A stretch of 64,000 nt of DNA from Ceraceosorus guamensis (taxonomy: Eukaryota; Basidiomycota; Exobasidiomycetes; Ceraceosorales; Ceraceosoraceae). A program made the translations under genes and the position numbers. The DNA lies in contig NW_020290036.1 of the NCBI RefSeq assembly GCF_003144195.1, forward strand, positions 1 through 64,000, given 5' to 3'. Numbering within the stretch: the stretch's first letter is position 1; every line of letters starts with the position of its first letter. Below the pieces are notes generated by a model. The model saw nothing but the letters and a program-made list of their open reading frames with translations, was not told the DNA's origin and did no database searches. Positions 49,301-60,324 of this stretch are shown here, one piece after another.

Positions 49301-50984
49301 AACATACCTTCGCGTCTTCCGAGCTTCTCTTGAACCCACGCGAGTGAGCGGTCGTCCTGCTGCGCTTGCCAGAACGTGGTCATAGCTATTTCGTGGGTCC
49401 CATCAATCGTCTCAAACTCTAGCTCCAGGTGCCGATACAGGTGGCCTAGAGTCACGTCTTCAGGTCGCGTTGCAAACTTCGCCATCATCTCCCGCAACAC
49501 TTCGCTTAGGCTGAAGTGCAAGCTGGCCCGATCTTCCAGCATCAACAGAGTTGCGTAAGAAAGCATCTCGCGACCCGACACATCGATGTCCTTCAGAATT
49601 GGCGCAGGGTACTCCTTCAACAGTGGTAGACGCAGGCTGCAAATGATGGTCGCTGCACAAGCGCGCGACAGCACCGCACGCCCTTGGCGCTGAAGAGCCT
49701 ACCGATGAAAGCGCGAGATTAGTGACGCGTCAGTCTTCGAGTGCAAGTCAGAAGATGCGGTCGAGCCACGCACTTCTATCTCCAACACTGGATTAGTCAC
49801 TGTATCGAAAGGTTCGACGCCACTCAAGACCTTGTTGCAGATCCAGTCGCCCAGACGGGTCATGAGCTTTCGTCATGGCGGTGAGTCATCGTAGACGAAG
49901 ATGCATCAGATGGTGGCACAGCTCAGGAAGCAGCAGATGTCTTCTTACATGTGGCCTGAACCCGCGCTGCCGTGCTAAGTGCAGCGCAAGGGCAGGGCGT
50001 CCTAGAAGTGTGACGTATGCGAGCCAATGTCCCTGAGGCGGAGTTCCGTATTTTCCCATAGTCTTTACCAGCCCAGCCCGAACGGCCATGTTTCCGCAAG
50101 CAGGCAGGGGCATAAACTTGGTGGGGCGGTCTGCTGCGTCAACGATGTGAAGCCGAGATTTGAGCGATGCGAAAGCGTGACCCACATTGTAGTCTTCGAA
50201 GAGGTCTTTGAGATCGGCCAACGACTTGGCGGATTGGGCGTAGAGAGCGCCTGTTTGCCAAAGACCAAGAAGCGATTCAGCGATAGGCGATGAAGCTCGT
50301 CAGAGGCTTCTTTGCGCTCACCACAGAAGATGTCGTTATCGCGTGTCTTTAAGTTGACGTTGCTACCATATAGTCTGTAACCTTCGTTCAAGACCGCATA
50401 TACTGCCGGAGTGGACAATTTGGTTCCCCAATGCAGGTTCACGCCGCATTGTTCACTTTTCCAATCGTGCTCGATATGACACACCGACCGGTATGCCACC
50501 TCCTGTACGAGAGCGCGCGACAGCTTCGCACCTCTGTTGAGGAGCGTTCGCAATAGCCAGGCATCAAAGAGTCGTGGTCGGCAGATGCCTTCGTAAATGA
50601 CCTCGTACGCTTCGTAGCGACTGAGCAGCCACTGTGCTCGCAGATCCACCAAACGGCTAAGACTATACAGTCTTTGGCAAGTCTTGACCAAGGAGCGTGG
50701 GTCTTCCACCTCGCACCAGATCTAGAGGAGGAAGCAACAGATGTGAGTCGAAGGCGGGAACTGCGATCGTGAGGGACGAGTCGACGCACCTGAAATAGGA
50801 TGTCATCTGGCATTGCTGGTAAGGTGGGCCCAACATCGCCATGTGTAAGATAGAGATCGCCTGGAAGTCCAACTTTACCGATGTCGACTGGTGTCAATCC
50901 GTTTACGGAAAGGCCGAATGCCTTCGCAGCCTCCAAGTCCCTTGTCGTCGGCCCCGGACCGGTAGGTGCAGGTGGTTCGGCCAT
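46392..50984 (-). CDS. large F-box-like protein of unknown function
   Basis: Eleven exons close in phase: 50984-50790, 50721-50322, 50250-49949, 49866-49774, 49698-49308, 49260-49097, 49077-49016, 48950-48004, 47939-47690, 47623-47248 and 47147-46392; 1311 residues. Residues about 56-85 (AMPDDILFQIW, then DPRSLVKTCQRLYSL) look like an F-box: PDDILFQI, a short spacer, then a cysteine/leucine helix. F-box proteins bind Skp1 and recruit substrates to SCF ubiquitin ligases, so this role is inferred. The next 550 residues are helical-looking repeats with words such as RPRLFDAWLLRTLLNRGAKL and GHWLAYVTLLGRPALALHL. Residues about 600-650 contain a 24-residue tandem duplication (feature at 48450). 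The C-terminal 250 residues are basic and acidic (DLSDEDDDPNFDNLLSSESE and KSRAKRASKRAKVKG), suggesting a nuclear location. I cannot name a close family. Confidence 0.75.
48450..48610 (-). repeat. 72-bp in-frame tandem duplication inside the F-box-like gene
   Basis: Two 72-bp units (48450-48521 and 48522-48593) plus about 17 bp of a third, all in frame. The protein units read SSADEDVIPFERSSYFGDVE and SSAGEDVFITERIAYAGDVE, each followed by a short variable end, then a third start SSAREV. Confidence 0.85.
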
Positions 50985-52092
50985 ACTTGGAGGTGCTAGG
51001 CAGGGCTAGAAGACGCAGTGATAGATTTCTGGAAGGGTTCTGAGTCTGAGCAGGGGCGTTTGCCCAATCTCACCTCTCGCTCTTCTAGGCAAGCGCAGCT
51101 TCGCTTTGTCCTTGCTTCGCCGCATACATTCTCCACGAGTCCGAGATTGGTGATGAGCTGTTTGTGGTGCTGTGGTGTCTGAACTCATTAGCGCAAGGCA
51201 CGCACGGGAATCATGAATCGTAGTCGCATTCAGGAGGTCTGACCTCAGGCGCATCAGCTAGAGTCCTTCCAGCCCCACTTCTGTCGATTGCGGGTCATCG
51301 CCCCCCGCGCAGCTCATGTTCTGAGCTGTTGCTTGTGCCTACCAACAGGTACACGACCGCCACATCGTGAGGGTGATCGGAGAAGCCTTGGGCAGCAGCT
51401 ACCTCACGCTCACAGCACGCCCGCGCGCGTCTATCCATCCACAGCATGTGCCGCGGCGCTGATCGCGTGCGCGCGCGTGCGCGTAAATTGAATCAGTCAC
51501 CAGTGCAATTCACGCTTTTACGCTATATATAGGTACGACTGTCGTGACTTCTTGATGAGTCTCGACGCGATCACAGCGAAGGCGAATGCGCAGGCTCAAC
51601 GCTCAGGATTCTTCGATTTGTAAGTCTCATGGTGACAGTGCCCACTTTGGCTCGGTGCAGAAGGGGGGGCTCGATCATGGTCTATGCAGGTTCAACGCTC
51701 TGTACATTCAAGATTTGATGCGACTTACACCTTTGAGTGTGAGTCACATGACGATTTAGTGCGAGTCACATGACGATTTTGAATTGCATGGCAAGCTACA
51801 TCATCTGTGGCGGTGGGTTGAGACAGATGCCTCACGCGCGAGCAACCCATCACTCTCACGCACGCATGCAGTCGTCAGTCTTCGGTCTGTCCCACGCTCC
51901 GATCAACTCGGCTGCGCACCGTTCGCACCGAGGTTCTGTCCTGCGTGATTCGCGGACTCTTCAAGTCAGAATTGCCTGCCAACAAAGCCATTCCGCTTCC
52001 GCTACCCCTCCGTCTGTAACCTTGCTAGCCGACCAACAGCACGTCGGCCACTGGAAAGTGACTATTGCGGTTCTCGAGCAAACGAAACCATC
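50985..52092. other. divergent intergenic region
   Basis: Separates the starts of the F-box-like gene and the M28 peptidase. It contains CGCGCG simple sequence near 51465-51485, a TATATATAG word near 51524, and GAGTCACATGACGATTT repeated in tandem near 51738 and 51761. No coding segment was recognised. Confidence 0.55.
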
Positions 52093-54936
52093 ATGTCTTC
52101 AGAGAAGGTTGACACGGCGCCTCTTCTGCCCTCGGCTAATTGGTCGAGCCAGCACGCCGAGACGCAAGAGAACGATGCGCCACTGCACTCCGAGTACTTT
52201 CAACGAGCCGCCAAGTCTTCAGCCAAATCGAGGTTGACAGTATTTCTGGCTATCCTTTGCTCAATTCTAGTCCTGACTCAAGGTGGCTTCGCCTCGTGGC
52301 TCTCGCACAACGTCTCCATTCCCGACGACCTGCGCTTCCTACGATGGAGGCCTGGCTGCAATCATCACTCTGCTCCATCGTCCGGAGCTTTTGACGCGGA
52401 CAACTACCGCAAAGCCTTTCGTAACAGGCAGACATCGGCTCTTGAAGCGCTGACTGGACTTCTGCACAACGCCAACGCTGCTCGGCGCGACGGGGCGACT
52501 GTTGCGGCTAGCGCTTCGCCACTGGGCCTCGACGTCGATGCAATCAACAGGCATTTTGAACAGATGTACTTGGAACAACCAAAAGCGGAGAGCGCCAAAG
52601 AGGCACTCAAGCGATACACCAAGGTAACGCACGTAGCAGGCACGGATGCCGACAAGGAGTCCGCTGTGGGCCTCGTGAGCGAGTGGGGCAGCCTGCTGGG
52701 AGCTGAAGTGCCAGACGACCCAACCAAGCTGGTCTTTGATGCTGGTTCTCACGACGCCATCCGATACATGACGTCAACGGGTCGTGAATTTGACCAAACT
52801 CAACAAGCAGAGAGTTCGAGCCACGCACCTCACCGTCCTCTAGGTAGCCCGCGGGTCTGGGTGGACACATACAGCTCCTGGCTGAACTACCCAGTCTCTT
52901 CCAGCCTGAAGCTGCGCAAGGCGGACTCCCAAGAGGCGTACTGGCAGGCCAAGCTCAAAGAGGACGTTGTCGACGAGCTGCCGGAGCTGAATTGGGATGT
53001 GCCTGTGTTTCATGGCTACTCCAAGTCTGGCATCGCCAATGGACCCATCGTGTACGCGGCACTTTGCACCAAGAAAGACTTTGAGGATCTGGCTAGAAAG
53101 GGCGTCAAAGTGGAAGGTGCCATCACGCTCTGCAGGTACGGCGGTCCCTTCAGAGGCTTAAAGGTACGCGCCAGCGCCGACAACGGCGCCGTCGGCACGC
53201 TCATCTACAGCGACCCTGCCGAGGACAATGGCGTCACCGAAGCGAATGGCCACAAGCCTTACCCTGATGGACCTGCTCGTCAACCTTCGTCTGTGCAGCG
53301 TGGCAGCGTGCAGGCTTTGTCCATCGCACCAGGAGACCCATCCACCATCGGGTTCCCTTCTTACCGCAATGCCTCCCGCGAGTCACCCGAGACTGCAGAC
53401 TCGCTCCCCACCATCCCTTCGCTCCCCATCTCTTTTGAAGATGCGAAAGCGCTGCTGCTGGCGGTCCAAGGCAAGGGTGTCAAGGCAGCCGAAGTAGGCG
53501 ACAACTGGGTGGGACAGGTGCCGGGTGTCGAAGAATACTGGACTGGCCCCAGCGAGGACATCGCATCGCTCGACAACCAAATGACCGACATTGGACAGGT
53601 ACACGACATCTGGAACACGTATGCATACATTCCTGGACAAATACAAGATGAAATCGTCATGATTGGCAATCATCGCGATGCCTGGACATACGGTGCGGCC
53701 GATCCGAGCAGCGGTACTGCCGCACTCCACGAAGTCGTCAAGGGTCTTGGTGCTCTCAGAGCCAAAGGATGGGCGCCACTTCGCAGCATCATTGTTGCGA
53801 GCTGGGATGCCGAGGAGTATGGACTAGTTGGTTCTACCGAAGCTACCGAGGATTATGCTCAGTTCTACCAGCAAAGAGTCGTCGCCTACCTCAACTCCGA
53901 CGTGGCAGTGTCCGGTCCTGGTCTATTTACAGGCGCTAGTCCTTCACTTTCGGATCTGCTGATCAAGGCTGGTGCCGCAATCACAGACCCCGATGGTGAT
54001 GGCAAGGAGACGCTCAAAATCGAGCACCCCGGCGCTCTCGGCTCCGGATCCGACTACACTGGCTTTTTGCAGCACCTCGGCATTGCATCTACCGATCTGG
54101 GCTTCAGAGGTGGCATAGGTGCAGCAGCTACGAGCGATTTTGCTTCGCCCGAAAAGGCTGTCGACAGGAAAGCCAAGTATGCGGGGCCAGTCTACCACTA
54201 TCACTCGCGATTCGACTCTTTCCCTTGGATGGAAAAGTTTGGTGATCCCACATTCAAGCACTTTGAGGCTGCAGCCAAGCTTCTGGGCTTGTCGCTTCTA
54301 AGGCTGACTTCCGAGCTCGAAATTCCGCTCAACATCACGGCATACGCCAATGAGCTTGATCGCTACTACGACAAAGTCAACGACAAGCTCGAGACTGCGA
54401 GATCAGACCGTGCGCTCGACATCGCAGAGACGGAAGAAAAGGATTTGGCCAAAACGTTGCGCGGACTTGAGAAGACGATCAAGTCTGTGCAAGCCAATGC
54501 GCGCGGGTTAGATGAGCGCCGAGCTCACCTGAGCAAAGAGATCAAGCACCTCCTCGCCAATCTGCCCGCAGCCCAAGTGGAGCAGTTCCTGAGCACTCCG
54601 CTCAGATCCACATCCAACTCTCGTCGTCCAGGGGACGACTTCAGAAAGCTTTTCCACCTCCTCCAAGCGCTCCAAGTGTCGAACAAACGGGCGACGTACT
54701 TTGAGCGCGGCTTCATTTCGAGAGAAGGACTCAAAGGTAGACCATGGTACAGACATTTGGTCGTCGCGCCTGGAAGATGGCTAGGATATGGTGCGACCAC
54801 TTTCCCGGGCATCACTGAGGCCATCACCCTGGACAAGGGTCAAGGTGCTGTCGCCGAGGTCAAGAGGCTGGACCAGCTCCTTGGCGCCATTGCTAAGCGT
54901 CTTCAAGTGCGCCGCACCCACCGCAAGGCGCACTAG
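52093..54936 (+). CDS. type II membrane M28 metallopeptidase (TFR/PSMA/Vps70 family)
   Basis: Zinc carboxypeptidase-like ectoenzyme of 947 residues in one exon. A short acidic N-terminal tail carrying a PLLPS word is followed by one membrane segment at about 48-66 (LTVFLAILCSILVLTQGGF), with the rest luminal or extracellular. A PA domain lies at about 310-400 (GPIVYAAL, KGVKVEGAITLCRYGG). The M28 catalytic domain has all expected metal ligands: His527 (GNHRDAW), Asp537 (ADPSSGT), Glu574/575 (WDAEEYG), Asp603 (YLNSDVAVSG) and His704 (YHYHS). The enzyme is therefore predicted active, unlike transferrin receptor. The C-terminal 180 residues form the TFR-type helical dimerisation domain. Yeast relatives are Vps70 (vacuolar sorting) and Tre1/Tre2 (Bsd2 adaptors for transporter ubiquitination); I cannot tell which is closer. 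The gene is intronless although most neighbours are intron-rich. Confidence 0.9.
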   Translation: MSSEKVDTAPLLPSANWSSQHAETQENDAPLHSEYFQRAAKSSAKSRLTVFLAILCSILVLTQGGFASWLSHNVSIPDDLRFLRWRPGCNHHSAPSSGAFDADNYRKAFRNRQTSALEALTGLLHNANAARRDGATVAASASPLGLDVDAINRHFEQMYLEQPKAESAKEALKRYTKVTHVAGTDADKESAVGLVSEWGSLLGAEVPDDPTKLVFDAGSHDAIRYMTSTGREFDQTQQAESSSHAPHRPLGSPRVWVDTYSSWLNYPVSSSLKLRKADSQEAYWQAKLKEDVVDELPELNWDVPVFHGYSKSGIANGPIVYAALCTKKDFEDLARKGVKVEGAITLCRYGGPFRGLKVRASADNGAVGTLIYSDPAEDNGVTEANGHKPYPDGPARQPSSVQRGSVQALSIAPGDPSTIGFPSYRNASRESPETADSLPTIPSLPISFEDAKALLLAVQGKGVKAAEVGDNWVGQVPGVEEYWTGPSEDIASLDNQMTDIGQVHDIWNTYAYIPGQIQDEIVMIGNHRDAWTYGAADPSSGTAALHEVVKGLGALRAKGWAPLRSIIVASWDAEEYGLVGSTEATEDYAQFYQQRVVAYLNSDVAVSGPGLFTGASPSLSDLLIKAGAAITDPDGDGKETLKIEHPGALGSGSDYTGFLQHLGIASTDLGFRGGIGAAATSDFASPEKAVDRKAKYAGPVYHYHSRFDSFPWMEKFGDPTFKHFEAAAKLLGLSLLRLTSELEIPLNITAYANELDRYYDKVNDKLETARSDRALDIAETEEKDLAKTLRGLEKTIKSVQANARGLDERRAHLSKEIKHLLANLPAAQVEQFLSTPLRSTSNSRRPGDDFRKLFHLLQALQVSNKRATYFERGFISREGLKGRPWYRHLVVAPGRWLGYGATTFPGITEAITLDKGQGAVAEVKRLDQLLGAIAKRLQVRRTHRKAH

Positions 54937-55184
54937 GATGTGCAGCGACCATCGCTTCCTTTTCACTCCACGAGAACCTCCCCAGCCATGAAGCGAAGTC
55001 CACTTCGCACGCTCTGACTTCCAAGGGTCTCTTTCGCATAAGCTCGCATTGTATGTACATTCTGACCCTCGCGGTGACCAGAGTACACATACACCCGCAT
55101 TAGAATGAAGGAACCGTTTCCATCTAGCAGCTTGCCACTTGAATCGTGCGCGCCGATCGATCACTGCCTTCTGTGATGCCCACG

Positions 55185-58100
55185 TCAGACAGTGGCGACG
55201 ATTTCCTGCGCCTGCTCGAGCGCGGCGATCTGGAAAACAGCGAGGCAGACAGTGAGGGTGTGTTTCCACGCTTGCATACCAGGTAGCCGCCTACTTACCA
55301 TCTTTACGCATTCCTTCCTGCGCGTAACGACATGGTCGCTCTCGCGCATCAGCTCGTTCATTACGTCCTGCTGGTAGAGCTCCTTGAGCAATTCGCGTTG
55401 TAGAGAGTCCTTGGCAAATTTCTATCGACAGCGACAGGCAATGCGCATCAGCTTCTCGATTCTAGGACGGATCTAGGCTCATTTTGAACTCACCACCAAG
55501 TGGAGCATGGTAGCCTTTGGTACCATGTCAATGATCGTTCGCTTCACAATGCTGCAAACAACAAAGCTTTGTCATCAGCATCGCGAGCTGACCCGAGCAT
55601 GGCACGAAGCCAACACTCACTTGAAGTAGGACATGATGAGCATTCTGATGACCTCGACTTCCATGGCTTCTCGGTCTGTGAGCTGTCCGCTAGCTGTAAG
55701 ACTGGGAGGTGGCGCGTCCATCGTAGCGTGCTTAGCTCTTTCCTTTGCCGAAGCCTTTCCGCCGCTGAAGAAGCTTCCAAAAAATCCCTGGTCTTTGATG
55801 TCCACATTCAAATCCTTGTCGTTGTTGATGGTATGCTGCGGCTTCTTGGGATCGTTGGCACCCGAAGCCTGTGCAAAGCGCTCAGTCACGATCGACATGG
55901 CTTTGTGGCCGCCGATGAAGTCCGGGTGGCCAGTGTTCAGGTAACACGCCTCGGATAGGACAATGTCTGTCACCAGCTTGGTAGTTGGCTGCAAACACCT
56001 CTTGAAGAACTGGATCACGACAGTGTTGAACCTTTCTCGGAGTTGCGGGAACCTTCGGAATTGTTGCTGCAAGCATGCAAAAAGAATAGGTAACTTCACC
56101 TTTAGCAAAGTCTCTGAATACTGCCTTGCGCGACGCCACTCACGTTCTTGCTCAACAGCTGAGAGAGGATGCGGACAAGTTCATCGTAGACCAAGCTGAC
56201 GCACTTCAAGGATGGGTCTTCCAGGCGCTTGATCTGCTGCTTGACTATAACCTCGAACGCGGTTGTGCCAACGAACAGTGCCGGGCTAGATCCCGAAGAA
56301 TTGTAGAGAACAGTCCTGATGTACGAGTCCTTCACAGTGTCGAAAGGATCAATGGCCTTGATGCCGTTGCTAAACAACTCGTGAAATACGAAGCTGATCC
56401 TCGCACCTCCCGCCAACTCGTTCACCGACAAATCGTTTGAATTGCCGTCAATGACTGTTCGGAATTCGTTGCAGAATTCGGTAATGATGGTCAGGACAAT
56501 GTTGCCAGAGTTGGTATCGCCTAAAGCACCACCAAGAGATGAAAGTTCGCTGTTGAATTTTTGCAGCTGCTGCTGAATTTTAGCCTTGATGTCTGGAAGC
56601 GTGGTGCGAATGTGATGCATGAGAATCTGAATTCGATGTGTGTGGGCTGACGGAGTCAGTCGCGGTGCGCCGTGCCGAGAATGCTCCAAAGTATACTCAC
56701 AGTGTTGAGCTTTCGAGCGAGGTAAGGCGTACCACAGTACTGAGCCTTGGACCGATAGCTGGGATGGTTGGAGAAGAAGTCCGACTCTGCAGCCAAAGCA
56801 GCGCTGACCAGCTTTTTTTGATCAATGTCCCTCTGCCCTCTGTTCACGACGGGCACGTAGCCCAGGCGCAACGGGATGATGCGGCCTGCTAGGATATCGA
56901 CGACATCTGTGCCTTGGTCCCTGCACTCGGCAGATGTCGGGCACGGTCGTCAGGATTATACCGAAGCGCCGCGAAGCTTCTAAATAGACTCACATCAGGT
57001 CAACCTTTGTCAGCACACCCACAGTCCGCGTCCCTTCCGGATCCACCTCTCTGGCCAGCTTCAGACCATCCGAGTTGGCCAAATCTGTGTTGGCAGCTGT
57101 AACAGCGAGAATCACCGCATTTGGCTTCATGATGAATTTGAGGACCATGTCGCGAATCTGGCGCTCAATGTCTCTGGGCTGATCTCCAACCGGCACCTGT
57201 GCAAGTCGGAGCATCAGGCGTGCAGGCGTCAGCGGCTGCACGTAGTGAGCACGTGCTGATATAGACATCTGTTACGCTTTTCATCCCTTGCGTTCGCACT
57301 GAGACTGTGCTGGGCATCCACGATTCCCAAGGTCACTCATCCAAGCGCACGCACCTTGGTCAAGCCCGGCAAATCGACGAGCGTAAGGGTCAAGACATTG
57401 GGACTGTAAATCCTCAAATTGATGGGCTGGGGGGATATGCCTGCATTCTTTCCCGTCTTGAGTTCCGTATCGCGCACAATCTCTTCCCTTATCTTGTTGA
57501 AGTCGTAAAATTTCTCCCCGGGCAGATGCAAAAACTCTCCCCATTCGTCTACAGTGTGCCACGTATAAGCGAGCGAGGTGTGACATCAGCACAGCTTCTT
57601 CGCACGCATGATCTGACTGACAAAAGGCAGCGCGAGACGATGCTGCTGAAACGGCATGGCCGATACTCACCTTTGCTATCCCCGCCATTCGCACCATTGG
57701 CAGCTGGAGCCGCACTAGCGGCGGCACCAGCACCCTTCTCACTGGCCGCCGCTACTCCACCCTGCGCACCACCTGCAGCAGGTCTGTTGATGAGTTGCAA
57801 CACCAGCGGTCTACGAGTGACGATTCCGGTACCTCGCGGCAGGAAATCCCTGCCCACGAGGTTCTCCAGCACTGATGATTTCCCACTGCGATGGGTCGAC
57901 AAAATGAGTGAAGCATACGCAGTCAGTGCGAGCGCGATGAGAGCTCTGCGAATGTTTCATTCCCTGGTGATGAAAGCCGAACAGCATAGACCGCCGTGGC
58001 CTCAACACCAGAGCTTTGAACCGACCATTGGAGTGTTACCCGCACGGTAGCCAACGCGCAAAGTTCAGACTCACGAGCTCTGACTTCCAAGCACAGTGAT

Positions 58101-58187
58101 CTGAGGCAAATCTATCGGATTTTGTATTCCAACATTATTGAAAGCGTCTTGCAGCTTGTTGACAAGCTTGATGAGTGATTGATCCAT
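55185..58187 (-). CDS. VPS1: dynamin-like GTPase VPS1
   Basis: Large GTPase for vacuolar/endosomal traffic, endocytosis and peroxisome fission; 699 residues, as usual for Vps1. Ten exons close in phase: 58187-58075, 57885-57671, 57548-57355, 57196-56994, 56920-56701, 56626-56144, 56066-55621, 55551-55494, 55421-55299 and 55229-55185. [16 protein letters not shown] starts the GTPase domain. G1 is [17 protein letters not shown], split by intron 1. G2 lies in [15 protein letters not shown]3 is VDLPGLTK and G4 is TKVDLMDQGTD. An Ala/Gly-rich loop follows [11 protein letters not shown], longer than in Saccharomyces. The stalk follows, then a variable insert B ([19 protein letters not shown]). The GED runs from [18 protein letters not shown] to the final [12 protein letters not shown]. 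No PH or Pro-rich domain, which separates it from classical dynamin; the insert B sequence and starting MDQSLI fit Vps1 better than Dnm1. Confidence 0.95.
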
Positions 58188-59136
58188 CCTCGCTCGATCC
58201 ACCTCTTGCCTTCGGCTAGCCGCTCTTGTTTTGTACCTGAAGTCCTAGATCCGAGCGTGAATGTAGCTGTTCGCTATGTTCCTGCTAGGACGCACTACTG
58301 CTGCTTCAGCGCGACTCTGTCGAGAAGAGTGATCGATGATGCAGGTCAAGTAAGTTCCTTCTCCTACTCTCTAACGAGCCACGTGATGCGCAGTCGTGGA
58401 TCGTAAAGAAGTAGATGGTTTGCGAACGTGGAACGGGATGTTTGGGATGATGAGCAGGTGAAGAGAAGGTGTCGGGAGGGTGTGTTCGCAGATGTCTGTG
58501 GTCAAAGCTTCGAGGTACGGAAGGGACAGATACGCGTGTGCGCACTTGGAATCCACAACTCAAGACCGTGACTAGTGACTGTGACTGCTTTGAATCTCTC
58601 TCTCACGACTCAAGCTCGATCGCGACTTGGGATGATGCACTCATCGCACTCACGACTCACGCCTCATCTTGATCGAGCGGGCGGTGCAGCTGAGCATGTA
58701 TGTATAGGCAGCCATCATGCAGCGCTCAGCCAGCCCGCTCGCGGCACCAGTTACCACGACACAAGACCACCAGCAGCAGCACAGCTGCTGCACGATCCAG
58801 GTGCCGCCGCTCTGACTCTGGACTGCACCCACAGCCACGCATGCAAATGTGAATGCGCGCGGACCACCTGGGCGAGGGCCACGTGGCAGTGAGCCTACAG
58901 CCACGCGTCTCACGCACACAACACGCTCGAGCTGCTCGGAGCAAATCCGGAACTTTGACCTCTGGACAATTCAGTTGCTTTGTGTGTGTGTGAGCTGTGT
59001 TGTGTCATTCACCCTCACATACACACCCACGCCTGCAGCCCGAGCTGGACAGCCGGGGAAGCGAATATTTGCGCATCGATGAAGACAGCGGGGTATAAAT
59101 CCTCACTTCGCACATTTGGCCAAGGCGCCGCCCGTC
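58188..59136. other. intergenic region between FSH1-like gene and VPS1
   Basis: Holds the VPS1 promoter and the 3' flank of the FSH1-like gene. CTCACGACTC words occur near 58610-58660 and a short TG repeat at 58979-58990. No coding segment was recognised. Confidence 0.55.
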
Positions 59137-60324
59137 TCAAAGCGAAGACTTCCCAGTACTAGCTCCATCTTTTTGGGCGCCTCTCCAAGCCTCTCTCCTT
59201 TCCGCTTCTGCATCCTCTCTCAGATCGTTCTCCGTCTCAGCTTTTTGGCTTTCCTCTTTGTGCTCCAAATGAGAATCGACCTCGGGACCTGCAATGCCTC
59301 TCCAATCCCCATCGTGCTCATCTCTGAATTGCGAAATGAAATCCAAAAAGAACTTGCGCCATGGACCTCTTCCCGTTTGCATTAGGCGAAGGAGGCGCGC
59401 ATCAGCCATCGGAGACCCTTGTCTAGATGCGTCCTGGAGAACATTCACTTACGTGGTGGGTGTGAGGTGACCTCCATCGTGGTAGACGACTCTAGAAGTG
59501 CTAGCAAACGCGTTCACCAGAGTTCCCGTTCTGTGCTTGTCAGTGATGTAGTCATTTCTGTCTTGCACCGACGCAGAGTCTAGGTGATCAGCGTGCATCC
59601 ACTCTGAATGTCCCGCAAGAATGACGTACCTTCCAAGGACGTGCAGTACAGGAGTCTGGATGCCGCGTTCGGGGAAGAGACTTGTCAAATTCTTGTCTCG
59701 TGCCTTGAAGCCCGACACTGCGATGCAGAATCTCAATCTGCCTTGACTTGGCGGCAGTTTGAAGCCGGGTAACCTGGCAGGATCTTCGAATGCCGATACC
59801 ATGATGCCTGCCATGGTCGTGCCTGGTCGCAGATACAGAGGCAGATTCAGTTCGATTGAGTGGCGCGCTGAGCGAGGATTGGAAAGCTCACCTTGACTGA
59901 ATCCTAGCACTCCGTGAAAGGGACCCTCTGCTTCCACGATTCGATTGACAAGGTCGACCGATTTTTCCAGACCCACATACTTTTGCGGTGGTCCAAAATG
60001 CTCGTCCTCTTCTGTAATCTTGACACTCTTCATTTCCTCCTCTGTGAGATCCGTACTCTTCCACCAGCTCCTGTGCGTATCTTCGATTGGGGTGCTCTCA
60101 TCCTCGATCGGCGGTTCTTGACCTTCTTCGAGGAGCATCGGAGGCACCGTGATGGGAGCTTGAACGAAGTGTAGTGTGGCGACAGGAGCCAGCGTCTTTC
60201 GAAGCGCTCCTAAACGCTTGGAGAAATTGGCAGCGTTGGATGTGTAGCTGTGAAAAGCCAAGATCTTGATTGGTCCCCCTTGCGATTGGATCGTCAGACC
60301 CGACGGGGCCGTCTTGGTCGACAT
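59137..60324 (-). CDS. FSH1-family serine hydrolase (alpha/beta fold)
   Basis: Serine hydrolase of the fungal FSH1/ovarian-cancer-gene-2 family; natural substrate unknown. Four exons close in phase: 60324-59892, 59822-59630, 59557-59453 and 59422-59137; 338 residues. The first strand reads IKILAFHSYTSNAANFSKRL. The nucleophile elbow is GVLGFSQGTTMAG, with the catalytic serine in GFSQG split by intron 1. VLHVLGRNDYIT carries the catalytic aspartate region and VVYHDGGHLTPT the catalytic histidine. After the fold there is an extra tail of about 90 residues (GPWRKFFLDFISQFRDEHDG, then a Glu/Ala/Arg-rich end), longer than in the roughly 240-residue yeast proteins. The acceptor of exon 3 (59558) was chosen because it joins GR to NDYIT in frame. 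The frame stays open upstream to 60429, so an earlier start is possible. Confidence 0.9.
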
